Source: Lutjanus erythropterus
Taxonomy: Eukaryota > Chordata > Actinopteri > Lutjaniformes > Lutjanidae
NCBI GenBank assembly: GCA_020091685.1
Contig: CM034597.1
Span: 3,609,340 to 3,673,339 of the forward strand
Direction of reading: 5' to 3'
DNA: 64,000 nt
Shown here piece by piece: positions 1 through 14,000 of the stretch. The position numbers and the translations under genes were made by a program. The notes beneath the pieces were generated by a model. The model was given only the letters and a program-made list of their open reading frames with translations. It was not told where the DNA came from and did not search any database. Each line of letters begins with the position of its first letter. Position 1 is the first letter of the stretch.

Positions 1-605
1 GTGACATTTAAAGCAACTTTAATTACAGCTTTCTCAGTTTTCACCTTTTTTTGTCTTTAAATGAAGCAAATAAACGTAAACCTAAAAGTATCATAAAACA
101 CTTCTAGCTGCAACAATTAATCTATTATTAATTTACTATTAATTAACCTGCATCTATTTTAATAAGCCATTAATCATTTTGAGTCATTTCTTAAGATGCT
201 TCTTAAATGTAAATATTTTCTGGTTTCTTCACTCTTCTCTGAAAGTAAACTGAATATATTTGAGTTGTGGACAAAACAAGACATTTAAGGACGTCATCTT
301 GAGTTCTGATCAACACTTTTCACCATTTTCTGACATTTCATGGAGCAAACAACTAACAGATTAATTGAGAAAATAACTGACTTATTAATCAGTGATGAAA
401 ATAATAGTTAGTTACTGCCCTGCAACACTGTACTAGGACAACCAATTCCACAATATTTTATATTGAACTACTCAAAAGTAAGGTAAAGTGATCAACTCAT
501 GTTACTTTAATTTGTGATACTTAGATGACGTTACTGACTACATTTTTTAACAGCCAATTAGTACACTTTATCGGATTACATTTTTAGGTAACCCTCCCAG
601 TCCTG
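1..605 (-). repeat. hAT-like dispersed repeat, family A (copy 1)
   Basis: Reverse copy of a repeat seen about a dozen times in this window. The forward consensus opens with CAGGGTTGGGAGGGTTACTT, passes TAGGGCTGCAACTAA and a TGACGTCCTCAAATG block, and closes with GTTACTCCCCAACC-type sequence. Here the order is reversed, ending in the reversed opening near 590-605. The CAGGGTTGGG terminus is typical of teleost hAT-type non-autonomous elements. The class is inferred; repetition within the window is seen directly. The left end is cut by the window edge. Confidence 0.75.
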
Positions 606-986
606 CCGATTAATTAGGTCTCCTCCAATGGGATAGTTATACCAAACTGCCATGTCAGTCTTACAGTTGCTGTGGTGTAATCTACAGTATATTGATGATC
701 CTAATGATTAAGAAGTAGTCGGTTTAAGATACAGTTTCCTCCTGTCGGTAGCCCACAGATCCAGCTCTCATAACCGGCTGTCCAGCCACGTTTCAGCCTG
801 CAGGCTGAAGTTACGTTACCAGCTGTTACAAAAGCCTGACCGGGCTGAAGCTAACTGTTAGCTTCCTGGCTTTTTAACCCAGCTAACTTGACCCAACTAC
901 CACTCAACACCCCTCAAACTTTACAGAACAGCCTTCAAATTCACAAATACCGACACAGGGCGGTGAAGAGAGGAGAACGTACTAAC
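606..986. other. Intergenic, nothing recognised
   Basis: No coding exon or repeat family was recognised. The stretch becomes GC-richer towards its right end, next to the possible minus-strand first exon. Confidence 0.5.
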
Positions 987-1130
987 CTTCACCTTCTGTA
1001 GATAACAGGTTCTACTTCACACAGCTCTAACCGGTCTGAGAACTGCTCCTACTGATGCTGCTGCTGCTGCTGCTACTGCTGCTCCACGCGATTCACACTG
1101 CAGCTTCCTGTCCTGTCACCACAAGGTTCC
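987..1130 (-). other. Possible non-coding first exon of a divergent minus-strand gene
   Basis: On the minus strand a GC-rich, CTG-rich block runs left to ...GAAG|GTTAGT at 987/986, a good 5' splice site, and begins near an ETS-like GGAAG stretch around 1105-1125. It has no convincing coding frame, so it would be a 5' UTR exon of a gene extending left of the window. No protein evidence supports it. Confidence 0.25.
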
Positions 1131-1184
1131 GGGATAATTTTTCAGAATAAAAGTATTTTAACAAACCGCAAACTATCCAGTGAA

Positions 1185-1440
1185 ATGTGAAAAATGTGTG
1201 TATTGTGTTACTTATGAGAGAAAAAAAACAACAATGTGTGAATTCTACCTAAAGGCACTTATTTTGTCTCACTGATTCAGCAGAATGTATATGTTTTTAA
1301 TAATAGTTAAAAGAAGGTAATGCAGAAATTACAGTAAAAATGCACGGGAACATTCATTTTCAAAAATTAACTCTTCCCAAGATTTATTGATAAGACCTGT
1401 GATTAAGTGGGTCATGATGGTTTGCCATTTTTACACTGTA
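1185..1440 (+). repeat. hAT-like repeat, family B fragment
   Basis: Shares blocks such as GCACTTATTTTGTCTCA and a TGGGTCATGATGGTTTGCC-type block with longer copies near 18677-19120 and 54838-55360. Both termini are missing here. Confidence 0.6.
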
Positions 1441-1979
1441 TTACATGGACCAATTTTGAATGAATAAAAGTGACAGTGTTCAAAAATAGGAATAATCAAA
1501 AGCTTGCAATGTAAGCTTACAATGCTGTCCAGTGACAATAAAGGCTTTGAAGTTGTCATGGTGTAGAAGTATTCATCACCGTACCACCAGACTTCAAAAC
1601 AGTGTCTTATCTGAGGCTGCAAGACTCTTCAAATCATCCTTTACACTCCACCATTAGGTAAGAAACTGGCGACACGATACACATCACAATACAGGGGTTA
1701 TGATTCAATATATTGCGAAACTGTAAGCAAGATATATTGCTTTTTTATCTACTGTATATGACAGAATTATATACTAGAGTCATAAAAACTAACCAACAAA
1801 ATAATAAAAATTGCTGGCACATTCTGTCTTCTATACACTGACTGTGATAGCTTGAAAAAAATAATACAGGACACAGACTTAGGATGTTCACTGGATGGAG
1901 AGGAGTGGTTACAAATTCTGTCCAACAGTGATTAATGTCCACTGTTTGATCACTGTTGTATCCACTGTTCATTGTTCCA
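1441..1979. other. Intergenic, mostly unrecognised
   Basis: No gene was recognised. The stretch 1665-1760, with several ATATTGC motifs, looks like a fragment of another dispersed teleost repeat; only the motif repetition was seen. Confidence 0.4.
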
Positions 1980-2625
1980 AATTCATCCAGTATAAAATAA
2001 AACATGGGTACTACTGGACACCAACCAGACTACTTAGGATGCGTTTAGTTACTAATAACTTGTGTTGGAAATGCTGGAAAGAAATATGCACTTTTAACAT
2101 TGTATCTGGGACTGTCTGCTCACTCAGCCCTTTTGGAGTAAAATTCATAGACATATGAGTAAGTGGATCAGTAAGATGTTGCCAGTGTCACCAAGAATGT
2201 GTTTATCAAGGGGCAGATCACAGGTATGTGACATATCAAGAGAATAATTCTCATTTGGTTGGGTTCTAGGGCAATATTCAGATATTGGAAATCAACTAAA
2301 CCCCCAGAAATGAAAGACTGGGTCAATTATATGACAAAAACTGCCTCACAATCCAACAAGAATGACTGACTGAGTGGGGTTATGATCATATTACACTGTC
2401 TGAAAACCCTGAAGTATGATTTTTTTTGTCCAGTCCTGTCCATTATTTATTTCTTGTTTTTTATTTATTTGTCCAATTTTATTAATTTGGCTGTTTGGGC
2501 AGGTATGATTAGTGTTGTGCCATCTCTTTTATTTTGTAACCATCTGTGCTGATGGAATGTCTCAATTGATATGTAAACCTGTCATGTACCGACCCATTTA
2601 AAAATCAATAAAATTCTGATTTAGT
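1980..2625 (+). mobile_element. 3' fragment of an L1-type LINE
   Basis: An open stretch reads YYWTPTRLLRM, then NLCWKCWKE, then LSPFG. This is the pattern at the C-terminal end of L1 ORF2 proteins: a Y-TP-RL-RM segment, a CWKC cysteine motif, then a W/LSPFW segment. Downstream, MKDWVNYM resembles the last conserved block of the protein. The copy ends in a 3' UTR-like tail with AATAAAATT near 2610. The reverse transcriptase core and endonuclease are absent, so it is 5'-truncated, and the downstream frame is interrupted. Assignment to L1 rather than another LINE clade is by motif only. Confidence 0.7.
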
Positions 2626-2859
2626 ATATGAATGAATGCCAGCACAGATTCTAAAACAGAAGAAATATAAATGAAACAAACCAAAACTATGCACAACAAA
2701 TTCAGTGAACAAATACAAAGTCAAATAAATACATGATAGGCTTGGGATAGGGGATAATTGTCTGTGACAACTGTAAAAATAAAGCTTCTGTACAAATAAC
2801 CACAAATATCTCCGTGAAAATAAAAGGAAAGGGAAACGCACGCTCTAGTGAAGTGGCCA

Positions 2860-3077
2860 TGTCCTCCTCCACCTGACCGCGGGTGGCGCTGTAGGCAAAG
2901 TGGACGGCTAGTTTCCCTCGCGCTGTTTCTGTATGTTAATACTTCCGGTGTACCCCACAGAGGCGATGCAAGTGTATTTCGTCAATTTTATAATAAACTA
3001 GTGAAACACAAAACCAGTTGACTTATCTTTGGACTTTCTGCGAAGGTTCGACGGGTTCTGTGGACCTGAAGACCAAC
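2860..3077 (+). promoter_or_regulatory. cherp: cherp promoter and 5' UTR
   Basis: GC-rich stretch before the cherp start codon. A CTCF-like CCGCGGGTGGCGCT lies at 2877-2890 and an ETS-family ACTTCCGGTG at 2941-2950, typical of TATA-less housekeeping promoters. A short upstream ORF of 11 codons starts with ATG at 2966 and stops at 2999-3001, ahead of the main start. The transcription start is not defined by the sequence. Confidence 0.55.
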
Positions 3078-5089
3078 ATGGATATCCCAAACCCCCCCGA
3101 AGGTGAGTAGGAACGTCTCGTTGCAGTGGTGTTTGATTTTCATTGAACGTTAGCTAGCAGTTGTGCTAGCCAGAGTTAACTGTTACTGTTGGAACACCAT
3201 AACACAGCTAACGTTACACTGCTGCTGCAGTTAGCACTTCAGCTAACTTCACTAACATTACATGTATGTCTAGTAGGTTTTTGTGTGTTCACCTTTAAAC
3301 TACAGCCATGATGTGCAGTGATGTGCAGTGAATAGACGGTAACAGCCATGTGAACCATGAGTTGTTTCAGTGTGTTTTTTAAAGTTAAATTTAGCTAACC
3401 TTCACAGCTAAAGTTCATTATTTTTCCTCTACGTTTGCGATTTCTTTCCTTTTTCCTTTCTTTTCAAACTTGGTACCGCGATAAGTCAGATCTAAAATGA
3501 ACCACAGTCAGCAAATCTCCACTAAAGTCTGTATGTATTGTTAAAAAAGGGGGTCCTATTCATATCGTTGATACCTGTACACATTTGTAGTCCGGTATTC
3601 TGTTTGTTTGGTACAGACTCCAATATCACAAATATCACATCATCATACTTTGAATTTTTTTTTTTAAGTAAAAAGAACTCTTAATCATAGTGATTAAATT
3701 AAATGCTGCTGAACATAAAAAAATAGAATGGTGGGGGGATTTTGTGTAATGGTTTGTTTGCAAGTGAAGTTGTCATTTAGAAATGAGATTGAGTATCTGT
3801 ATGAATTGAGATTACAAATAATTGTGCAGCCCATAAAATGATTGTTAAACCTATCAGTTAAAAAACAGCATTGAACTGAACAAATTAAGGCCATTCGTTT
3901 TTACAGAGAATATTACATTCTGTTTTCATGATGACATTTGAATGAGCCCTGGTTTGTACTTATTCGTTTTTTTTTTCTGAAAGATAAATACTTTCTAGTT
4001 AATATATTTGAAAACCCCAGAAGATTGTTTAAACTTACACCAAGGAGCTTTTAGCTGGATATGAAACAGTCTCAATTTTATATTGATGTCTCTGTTCTGC
4101 ATATACAATATTATATCTGGATATACACATTTTTTCTTGAATAAAATATGGTAAATTTTCAAATAGTGCAAATATGATGATCTTATATAATATGATGCAT
4201 TGCTGTAGATTGAACTACCCATCAATGTTTAAAATAGTTAAAATTAGCTCAACCTTGAACTTCTACAGCAGTCAGATGCAACATACTCATGGATGCAGCT
4301 GCAATTTTAATTCAGAAACATCAGATACATAATAGTAAAACTCTGACAAGTAAGGCTTAAAGTAAATTTTGCTATAAAACATACATACTTTTATTAACGT
4401 TTAGAGTCTAGAACTTTTACTTGTCATGGAGTTAGGACTTGGTGATAAATATCACAGTATTTTTGACCTATGGTAATCAGTAATGTGGAGACAATGACTA
4501 AGTGGGTAAAGGCATATAGTTGTGCAGTTTCAACAGTCTGGTAAGTTCAGAAAATGACATCACTTTACTGTAATCCAGCCTGTAAAACCTGGAAAAGACA
4601 ACACTTATGCCATGTCACAATATAACCATATCCAAAGTCTATTATACCATATCACAATATTCCAGCCCTGCTACATATTATCTCAGATTTTCATACAAAA
4701 TTTCATCTTAACATTTATCTTGTTGTATAAAATGAACAAAAAGGTATTTCATGTCCAGCTCCCTGACTAGGAGCAGTGTCATATTTTAACTTTTAACTTT
4801 TTTTTCTTTGTTTTTGCAGTGGATGAAATAGTTATTTTATTCCAATTGCATTCTAAGATCACTGGATATCAGCTTTGACTGTACTGTTTTTCTGTTCTTT
4901 TCTTTCCTACTGCAGATCAAGAACTGAGGAATGTCATTGACAAGCTGGCCCAGTTTGTCGCTCGGAATGGGCCCGAGTTTGAAAAGATGACAATGGAGAA
5001 ACAGAAGGACAACCCAAAATTCTCCTTCCTCTTTGGGGGAGAGTACTTCAGCTACTACAAGTGCAAGCTTGCTATGGAGCAACAGCAGC
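3078..5089 (+). CDS. cherp: cherp exons 1-2: N-terminus and SURP/SWAP module
   Basis: Exon 1 (3078-3102) gives eight codons and one base. Exon 2 (4916-5089) gives the SURP module with LAQFVARNGPEFE and NPKFSFLFGGEY followed by SYYKCKL, the conserved surp pattern. SURP modules mediate contacts with other splicing factors such as SF1. Exon 2 ends in CAGC|GTATGT, phase 1. Confidence 0.95.
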
Positions 5090-8000
5090 GTATGTAGTTA
5101 AAGGGACAGTCCACCAGAAAACCATTTTCACATATTTGTATGAAGTTGGAATGCTGAGTTCATTTGGTATTCAAGGCCATTAGGTGTTTTCCAGTACAGT
5201 AGAAGCATAATCCAAGAAATTCAATTAAAACTGAATTGTGTACAGTTGAATAGAGCAGAACAATAAGTGACAAACGTCATATGTTTTATCAAATTAATGC
5301 ATTCCCTCTATCAGCTTGTATTTTAGTGATATAATCCAATTAGAACACCTTGTGCACCCGTTATAGAACATCTTGGCTGCATTATTTTCTGTTGATTGAA
5401 CTCTCCAACATCATATTAATAATGTGTATTTTGTTTTAGAGTGGATTTTTCCTTTGTGTTTAGGCATCCAAGCCTGCCTTAAAGGCATCGTTATCAAACA
5501 AATACCTTTCTTCCTCACACTTGTAGCTCTGAATGTCTGCTGCCATGTCAGCTGTGTTTTACAGTAGAGCAGCAGCACAACCGCAAGCTGCATCCACCTT
5601 TGAGGCCATGTTTTCACAGCAAAGCCACAAGGACCTGAGCAGTGACTGTGGAACTGAACAAAAAAAAATCTCTGTTTATTTGGAACAAGAGTAGGGCTGG
5701 GTATGGAACCAAAATATGTTGTGGGCACAAATTGTTTTTGTTTTTTTAATCACTGATTATATCATGGCCTGGGTAAATACTCTTTTCTGATTGGCTGGCA
5801 GGTGTGCCTTAAAACTGTTTAACGCACATGTAGTTCGTGTCAAGTTTAATCATCGTTCAAAATTCATCTGCTACCCAACTTGTAACCACAGCAACATTAA
5901 AGAGCACAGCTGTCAAAGCTCACCACCCCCTAACATCAGGCAATGTGAATGAGCGAGTGAACAGCTGATTGCTTCAGTTTTCCTAAGTGAAGATGTCCTA
6001 ACCTGTTTTGTGCGTGAAAAATTTCTCGCCCTGACTCTAGTTCAGCAAAGTTTAATGCACCTCCAGGGTGAAATCAATGTGACATCCATGCCATTTGTGT
6101 TTCCCATTATCAAAGCAGTCAAGAGGAGGACGAGAGACTAATTAACAAGGTTGAAAAGAAGCAGCACCTTTTTATATGATCCACAGCAGTGTTTTTATAG
6201 GAATATCCCCAAAAAGGACAGGGTTTGAAAGGAAAAATAGGAACTTTTGAGAGTTACAATTAAGTAAACTGTCCTCGAACTATATAACAAGGCTGATTTA
6301 AGATTAATTACATTAGCTATGAATAAATAACTCAGACTCCTAATTTACTCACCTGCAGATGGAGATTGTGCAACTGTATTAATAAACACTTTTTTAAAAA
6401 GCTGGTTAAATATGTTCCTGTGCTCATTAAAGTACTTTATTTGAAGAAGTGTATTAGGGTTCTAGAACCAAGTTGAGGTCAACGCCCAGCCCGAAACAAG
6501 AACCTTGTTCCACAAATTGATATCCTAAACCTTGTGAAAACTGAGCAGCATGACTTAGTGAAATGTGGCCATGCAGTGGAGACAGTGTTGTCAGCTGTGG
6601 CTCAAAATGTCTGCCCCAGTTCACATCCTAATGGGAAATTCTCCAGTCATACTAACTGGGTCTTATTGACATAGCATTTTGGCGATCATTCCTACCAGTA
6701 ATAATGACTTAAGCCCTGTTAAGAAATCCAGCAGTTACTCTTTCAGTACAATGTTGATTACCAAAAGTGATAATAAGACCCAGTTTGTAATCAGCCAGAA
6801 TTTTTCTTCAACATTTAATATGTGCTTTATTTGGTCATTTGTATCCTCTGTCCTCCACAGATGAGATGTTGTGTATGTTTGTGTGTGTATGTCCCCATTG
6901 CGATGGATACAAGCAGGCCAGAGCTCAATGTATTCTTGTGTGCTGAAGAAGACGTACTGTATGTGAAAAGCAAATGTCAGTAGCTTTAAAATAAAATTCA
7001 AAGCAGAAAATATCAGTTGATTGAAAAACTCAAGAAGTCTGTGCAACATCTGCATTATAATGCACTGCTGCATTAATGAGCCCAACGTGTGTTCAGCCAG
7101 TGAATAACATCAGGGAAATAGTGTATAGATAATAGAAGCCTCTCATATGCAAAATGCACAAATAGTTGACTATAGTGTGCCATATTTTCTCAAGTTTTAG
7201 TCAACAGACTAGTAGTCTTTGAACAGTGTTAGGGCAATGTATGTAGCATAAATAATAATACACATGTTCTTAAACCGCACCTATTTTCCTTGATCAAACC
7301 TTTGATCAAACCTAGCTGAAAGAAAGAGTCAGATGAGTTTCTTTCATAGCTGATGAGTCAAATGTTTAACTGAATACGTAAATAAATAATACAACAAGCT
7401 AAATTATTGAAATGGCGTGTAAAAGGTAAAAAATGTAAAACCAGTATTTTCTTAAGTCATCTGTCACTGATTTATACATCTCATGACCTGAGTCAATGAA
7501 AAGCCACTGAAAGGTGTAAATAATAGAAGCATGAATTGTAAACTGTTGTTAGCAGTCTGGATGCAGCCCATGTTTTTGGATAAATTGAAGTTATGTGGAC
7601 ATTTTTACCATTATTGACATTATTTTTTTAAAATCTGGTACGCTGGTCCAGAGTCCTGAACAGGTTCAGTTTTGTAAACCCGTCCCTGCCTGCACCCTCA
7701 AAGCTGAGAACCACAACCGACCTGTTACATGCAATTATTTTCAAATCAAATTTGCACCCGCCCAGAACAGTGAATATATCCTCTGCGACCTGACTGGCCC
7801 CTGTGATTAAACACACATATACAGTCACTCACTTGTGTTCTCAACTGGCACAGCTCCATTGTTCCTGAAATTGTTGATGTGTTTCCATAGTGACAAGCCT
7901 AGCTTGTGGCTGTCAAAAGCTACTACTTTTTGAAACTTTTTACAAGCAGCAAAGTGTCATTGACAATGTCTCACAGTGTTTGAACGCACTAAAATCCTTC

Positions 8001-11000
8001 CAAATCAGTTTTTGCTGTCACATAGCCTTCATCACTGTCAGATTAAACAGTGACATCCCATTGTTTATGGTTGTTATAATCACCAGTGATGTTAGGCTCA
8101 AAAAAGTCTTTGCACAACAGTACTGTGAACACCATTAAACACATATTTCAAACAAGTTTTAGTGGCTGAATCTAAACAGAGAAGGGAATTCACCATCTCT
8201 CACTGTACTTTCAAGCTGTAAAAAGGGAATGAAAGCTGACCACATCATCTCTGTTGCCTGCTGCTGTTTGATTATCAGCTGTCAGATATTCAGCTTCAGA
8301 CCTGCCTTCTCACATCCTGCCTGCACTGCATTTATGTAGCATGTGTACAGCTGGGAATTGGTACTCAGTACCTTTACGTTATTGAATGAAATAACCCAAG
8401 TATTATCAAAACTTCTACATCAAATGATATCTGCGTTTCATCTTTGTTTTTTTTCACCCAGGGCTAGAAAAAAAATGACTATTTGTATAGTTTTGCATAT
8501 AGCCAATCGCAGCAAGAATTCTTCAATTTAAGCAATGAGTGACTGGTGCACTACTGCAGAAGATACAACTTATTATGTATTAGGACCAAGGATGTGGAAA
8601 AAGTGAGAAGACTGAAAATAAAAGGGAGCAGTAAATGCTAAATGAGAGAGTAAATGAAATAATTTTTTACAAATCCGTAAAATAATTTAACTGTAGTATT
8701 ATGTATTTAGTCACAGTTTTGACTCATCAGACTCTTAATGCCACTTGTTACTTATGCAGAGGCAGTGAGAGCGTCTTCCAGCACCTACAGTTTGTTTTTT
8801 TGGTCATTGAATGAAGGTCAGATGATGGACAGCCTGGTAGTAATGGCACAGTGTTGTGCAGGGTTGCATGGAGTTCTTCTGTCAGTCATGTCGTACTACT
8901 GAAATGCATTAAAGTTTGCTTTTCTCCACTTAGATCCCTCTACCCACGATGGGGAGGAGTATAAATCTGAAGGTATTTATTTGGAACTAGACTTGTCAGA
9001 CAAATTCAAAATTCCAGTTGGAAAGTCACATTTTATTTTTGCACATTTCTGCTGGACATTATCACACCTGTGCTTCAAAGCTTTTTGGTCTGTTTTCAGT
9101 TGCGTTTTTCATGTTAGTCTGTTTTTCTTTGTGAGTTTGTGCTGTATTGTTGTTTTGAGGCTTGACTGAAGATGCAGGTGGTCCTGAAAAATGCTCAAAA
9201 TGTACTTAATCCTCCTGTTTTTAAGATGTTATGTTCCTTCAGACAAACAGAATGAAGAGCCTGGTGACACATCTTTGAGCAAGACGTTGTTGTTTCACTT
9301 GTTTGTCTCTAGAATACTTGTTAGGGTTCAGCTTTAGTGTGAGGGCTGCATGATTTCACAACAAACGTGGTTCATGACACTAGTATGTACATAATTATGT
9401 CAGTTCTTGTGTCCCAATCAAGTTTCTCACTACCATGGTCTTGAGCCTAGTTTCACAATGACAAATTTATACCAGTGGATGATAGTGTCTTTCCAATGAG
9501 CAGAGGTGGGGGTTAGGGGTGAGACTTGTTTGGCTTACACTGATAAAAAAATAAAAAATAAATATTTGCATTTTGGCTGACCTGCAGAGACCAACGTGTG
9601 AGGTAGCTGTCATGGGAGGGGCTAATCCAAAAATAATATAATTTGTGTTCACATTAGACCAGGGGTCTGCAACCTTTATGATCAAAAGAGCCATTTTTGG
9701 CCAAAAAAGGGGGGGGGGGGAATCTGTCTGGAACCGCAACTATTAAATTCTCTCTTTTCCCTTAAGACTTTTTTTTTGACAGCCATAGCTTATGGAGACT
9801 CAAGAAGACAAGCCACCATCACAATTTAGACGAAAAGACACATAGAGCCATAGATGCAGTCTTTTATATTTTTTTGATATTTTTTTAAAAAGTTGGTTTA
9901 CAACATACTGCAATAGATTTTTGAGTTTTGTGCCCAACTCAAACTTTTTCAAACTTTCTGCTGTCCTTTAGTTGAGATAATTTACTATTCTTCCTTAGAT
10001 AAATTTATAGTAAAAGTTAAAGTTAGAGAAACTCAAAAACATTGTTTTTCAAAATTTGGTCACAGTTAACTGTGTTAAGTTAACATTTTGGGGTTTCTAA
10101 AATTCAAATATTTAAATTTATCTAAAGAAGAAAAGTAAATTATCTCAACAAAAGATCAGTAGATAGGTAAAACTTTTTCAAAACTTAAGAATTTGACTTG
10201 GGCTCAAAACTGATGTACTATGTATGTAGAATGTTGGCTTGAAATTTTGAGCTGTCTCAAGATTTTCATAGACCTACAACAGTGAAACAAGAAAAATATC
10301 TAAAAAAAATATAATGTTATTCATTTCCATATCATTTTTTGCCAAAGTCACAGGGAGCCACTGGAGAAGAGCTAAAGAGCTGCATGTGGCTCTGTAGCCT
10401 CAGGTTACAGACCCCTGCCTTAGACAAATGTGTTAATAGGCTCAGTCAGTGATGATGGTAAATGATCAGAAGGTAAAACATGAGCAAGTTGGGGTTTGCG
10501 TTAGCCATGTTAGTCATTGTTAGTTATACCTCTTGATAACTACAGAGATAACAGACTGTACTGTGTGTATGACTGGTTTAATGAGACACAATTAAGAGAC
10601 AGAAGTAGTAATAAACAGTATACACTACAGCTTTCACTACTGTTGATACGCGGGGCAGCCATCTTGGATTTTGAGGTCAGGGTCGGTGAGGTTTGTCCAG
10701 TGAGTCGGAAATCAGAGATTGGGGGTGTTCCACTTGAAATTTCCCACTGGGAACTCAGAAATTCCGCCTTCCCATGCCTAAGCCTGCCCCCTGGCTACTC
10801 CAATCTGAAATACCCTATAATTCTTCTGTAACGCCAACATCAGTATCAGGCATTGTTCTATCACTGAATGCAGGAAGAACAACAGATTGTGCTGTAGGAG
10901 AATTCGGGTTTCTCTGTCAATATAGCAGCAATGAGAATTTATTGCTTTAATTGACCCTCAACAGTGATTGGACATCCACATGAAAAATGCTTAATTTTCC

Positions 11001-14000
11001 CTTTAAACTACAACAAATGTGAACCAAATTACTAAGTATGAATACAACAGCAATGACAGGGAAACATGAAAAGTTTTTATGTTAATATTGAGTGAGATCA
11101 GAAATAATATACAAGGATAGAGCCTTACAATATATGTTGAAGTCCGGCCAGTTTTTAACTGAGGGCAGTGAGGTATACCCTGACCTAATGACTCATTCAA
11201 CAAAGGATCAGAAATTGACAGGTTTTCCATTAATAATGATTCCTTTATCTGCCCAATATCTCAGGACATCCCTAGTTATGTTTAATTATAATAATGCCTT
11301 TTTGTGGCTTACAGTTTGATATGTAGGTCAGGGATTATGTCTAGTATGAGGTAGTTGTATTGGTTGTAAAACATTTCCACCCTTTGGAAATGTGATTTCA
11401 TCTCATTGTGCAGCCTGGTTGTAGTTGGATAACTTAATATTTCTGTTGTATGTTTGCAAACCTTGTTGCTTCTGATCCTTTCTGATTTTTGGATATGCCA
11501 ACATGTTTCCTCTCAGCAGCTGTCTCCACAGTAGTCAGTAGATTAGGAATGATGATGATGATGATGCTGGTTGCATGTCTTTTAAATTGAGTTCACCCTT
11601 CTGCTTTGTTTCTGGAATGTTTCATTTGCTTGCTGTATGTAAGCTACTACATCTTATTTGACCTGGTCACTTTGATTAAAATATTTTTTTGTAAAAAAAA
11701 AAATGGAAATGAAATATGGAATGAAATTCATCTTTCTCTTCTCTTCTTCACATCTGTATTAATTCAGATGTCAGCAGTCGTCCAGCATCAACCCTCCCAG
11801 TCTCAACCCCGAAGTCAAAGCTTCACCAAACCTCCAGCCTTCAGTTTTTCATATTCTGTGCTGTTTTCCTGCTGCTGTTTTTACAGATTTGTACAACCCG
11901 GGAGCCAAAGACGTGGTTGATGTCCCTCCTCCGCCAGTGCAGATGATTGTTCCACCTCCGATCCCTCCGCCTGCTGCACCCTCTATTGATGAGCTCATCC
12001 AGCAGAGCCAATGGAATCTGCAGCAGCAGGAGCAGCATCTGCACACACTCAGACAGGTAAAGAGCCAGAAAGACAGAGGAAATCTCCACCTGAGGGATGT
12101 TTGATTTATTGTTTTTGGTTGTTTCTGTGTAGCCAGCCAGATAAACAGCCAGCTAAGGTATTTCTGCAGTGTTAGGACAGATTATTTTGATAAGTTTATT
12201 TTTACGAAATAAAAACAGGCCCACTATTACACTGAATAAACATTTTCTCAAAGATTAAGACCCTAATGAATTTAAATCCATGTAGAAGAGTAACATTGTT
12301 TCAGCAAACAAGACATGGATTATAAGTTTTGTACATGAAGGGGAGAAAAATCCCAAATTCATAATGAAGAGTGGCAGTGTGAAATGTAGTTGTCGTACTC
12401 TGTTGTTAACAGGGTTCTTACAGGTGCTGGAAATCCTTGAAAACACTTTGGTTTCATTTGGTTATTTAAAGCACAATATCATATGATTTAAACATGTATG
12501 AGCAAGTATATGTATGTAAATACGTCATTTACTGCAGCTTTAAGGTGGTGGAAAGCTTGAAAATGCTAGAAAAGTGCTTGAATTTGTCTTCAGAAAAGGT
12601 GTGAAAAAGTGTATTTATCTCATTAGTAAGAACTTTGTATGATGGCCATAAGTATGATAGTATGATAAGTATGATTGCACTTTCTAATGTTTTCTTCTCA
12701 ATGTAGGAACAAGTGACTGCAGCCATAACTCTGGCTATGGAGCAGCAGACCCAAAAACTGCTGCTGGAAACTCAGTTGGACATCACAGAATTTGACAACC
12801 TGCTGCAGCCGATCATAGACACCTGCACCAAAGACGCCATCTCTGTAAGAACGCCGTAGTGGAGATTCTTTTAAGGATGCTTATGCACATAGATTCCTAA
12901 AATGGTTTCAGAAAAAAATAAGTATTTCTCCCTCATGTGTTTGTCTTCCTCTCAGGCCGGCAAGAACTGGATGTTCAACAACGCCAAGACTCCACAGCAC
13001 TGTGAACTGATGACATCACATCTTCGCAACCGCATCACTGCTGATGGAGCACACTTTGAGCTCCGCCTACATCTTATCTATTTAACCAATGACGTTCTCC
13101 ATCACTGGTACACACACCTAAATGCATCCATCACACATAAACACAACTCTACTCTTACACATCACTCATCAGATGTAAAAATTGAATTAGTGTTAAAAAT
13201 CTGATTTACCCTCATTAACATGATCTGTGATTACAAGAACACATACTTGTACACAGGGTTGGGAGGGTTCTTTAAAAATGTATTCCCATACAGTTACTAA
13301 TTACCTGTTGGAAATGTAGTCAGTAATGTAATCCAAATATCACAATATTACAGTAATGTAACTTTTTTACTTTCCATTACCTTTGGTTACCTCAAGATAA
13401 AAATGGTGAAATTGTTTAGTCTAATATTGTATTTTTAGGGCTGCAACTAACTAACTTGCTGATTAATCAGTTAGTTATTTTCTCAATTAATGGATTAGTT
13501 GTTTGGCCCGGAAAATGGCAGAAAAAAGTCTTGATTAAAGTCCAAGATGACGTCCTCAAATGTCTTGTTTTTTTCACAAATCAAAAATATTCATTTTACT
13601 GTCAGTGAGGGGTAAAGAAACCAGGAAATATTCACATTTAAGAAGCTGAAATCAGAGAATTTTGACATTTTTAATTCAGTAACTGTGACTCAAAATGATG
13701 GATCTATTGTCAAAATAGATGCAGATTAATTCAGTAGTTCATTAATAATAGATTAATCATTGCAGTGCTAAGTGTTTTATGTTTGTTGTTATGTTTATTA
13801 ATTTGTCTAGCTCTTCCTTCCTTTGTTGTGTGCAATTTATTGATTGATTGATTTATTGACTTAAAGACAAAAATATTATGAATTTTCCACCCAGTGAAGC
13901 CATGATAATGAACTGACAGCTATGTGTGCACTGTGCATGGTAATATATCATTCTTTATTTTGAAACTGTAATGCTAATAATAATCTCATCTAGAATATGT

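Noticed and set aside
11768-11843. Alternative cherp exon after AATTCAG with an in-phase Ser/Pro-rich frame
   Set aside because: Its only donor gives a length that breaks the frame, the following intron would be 43 nt, and reading through reaches exon 4 out of phase.
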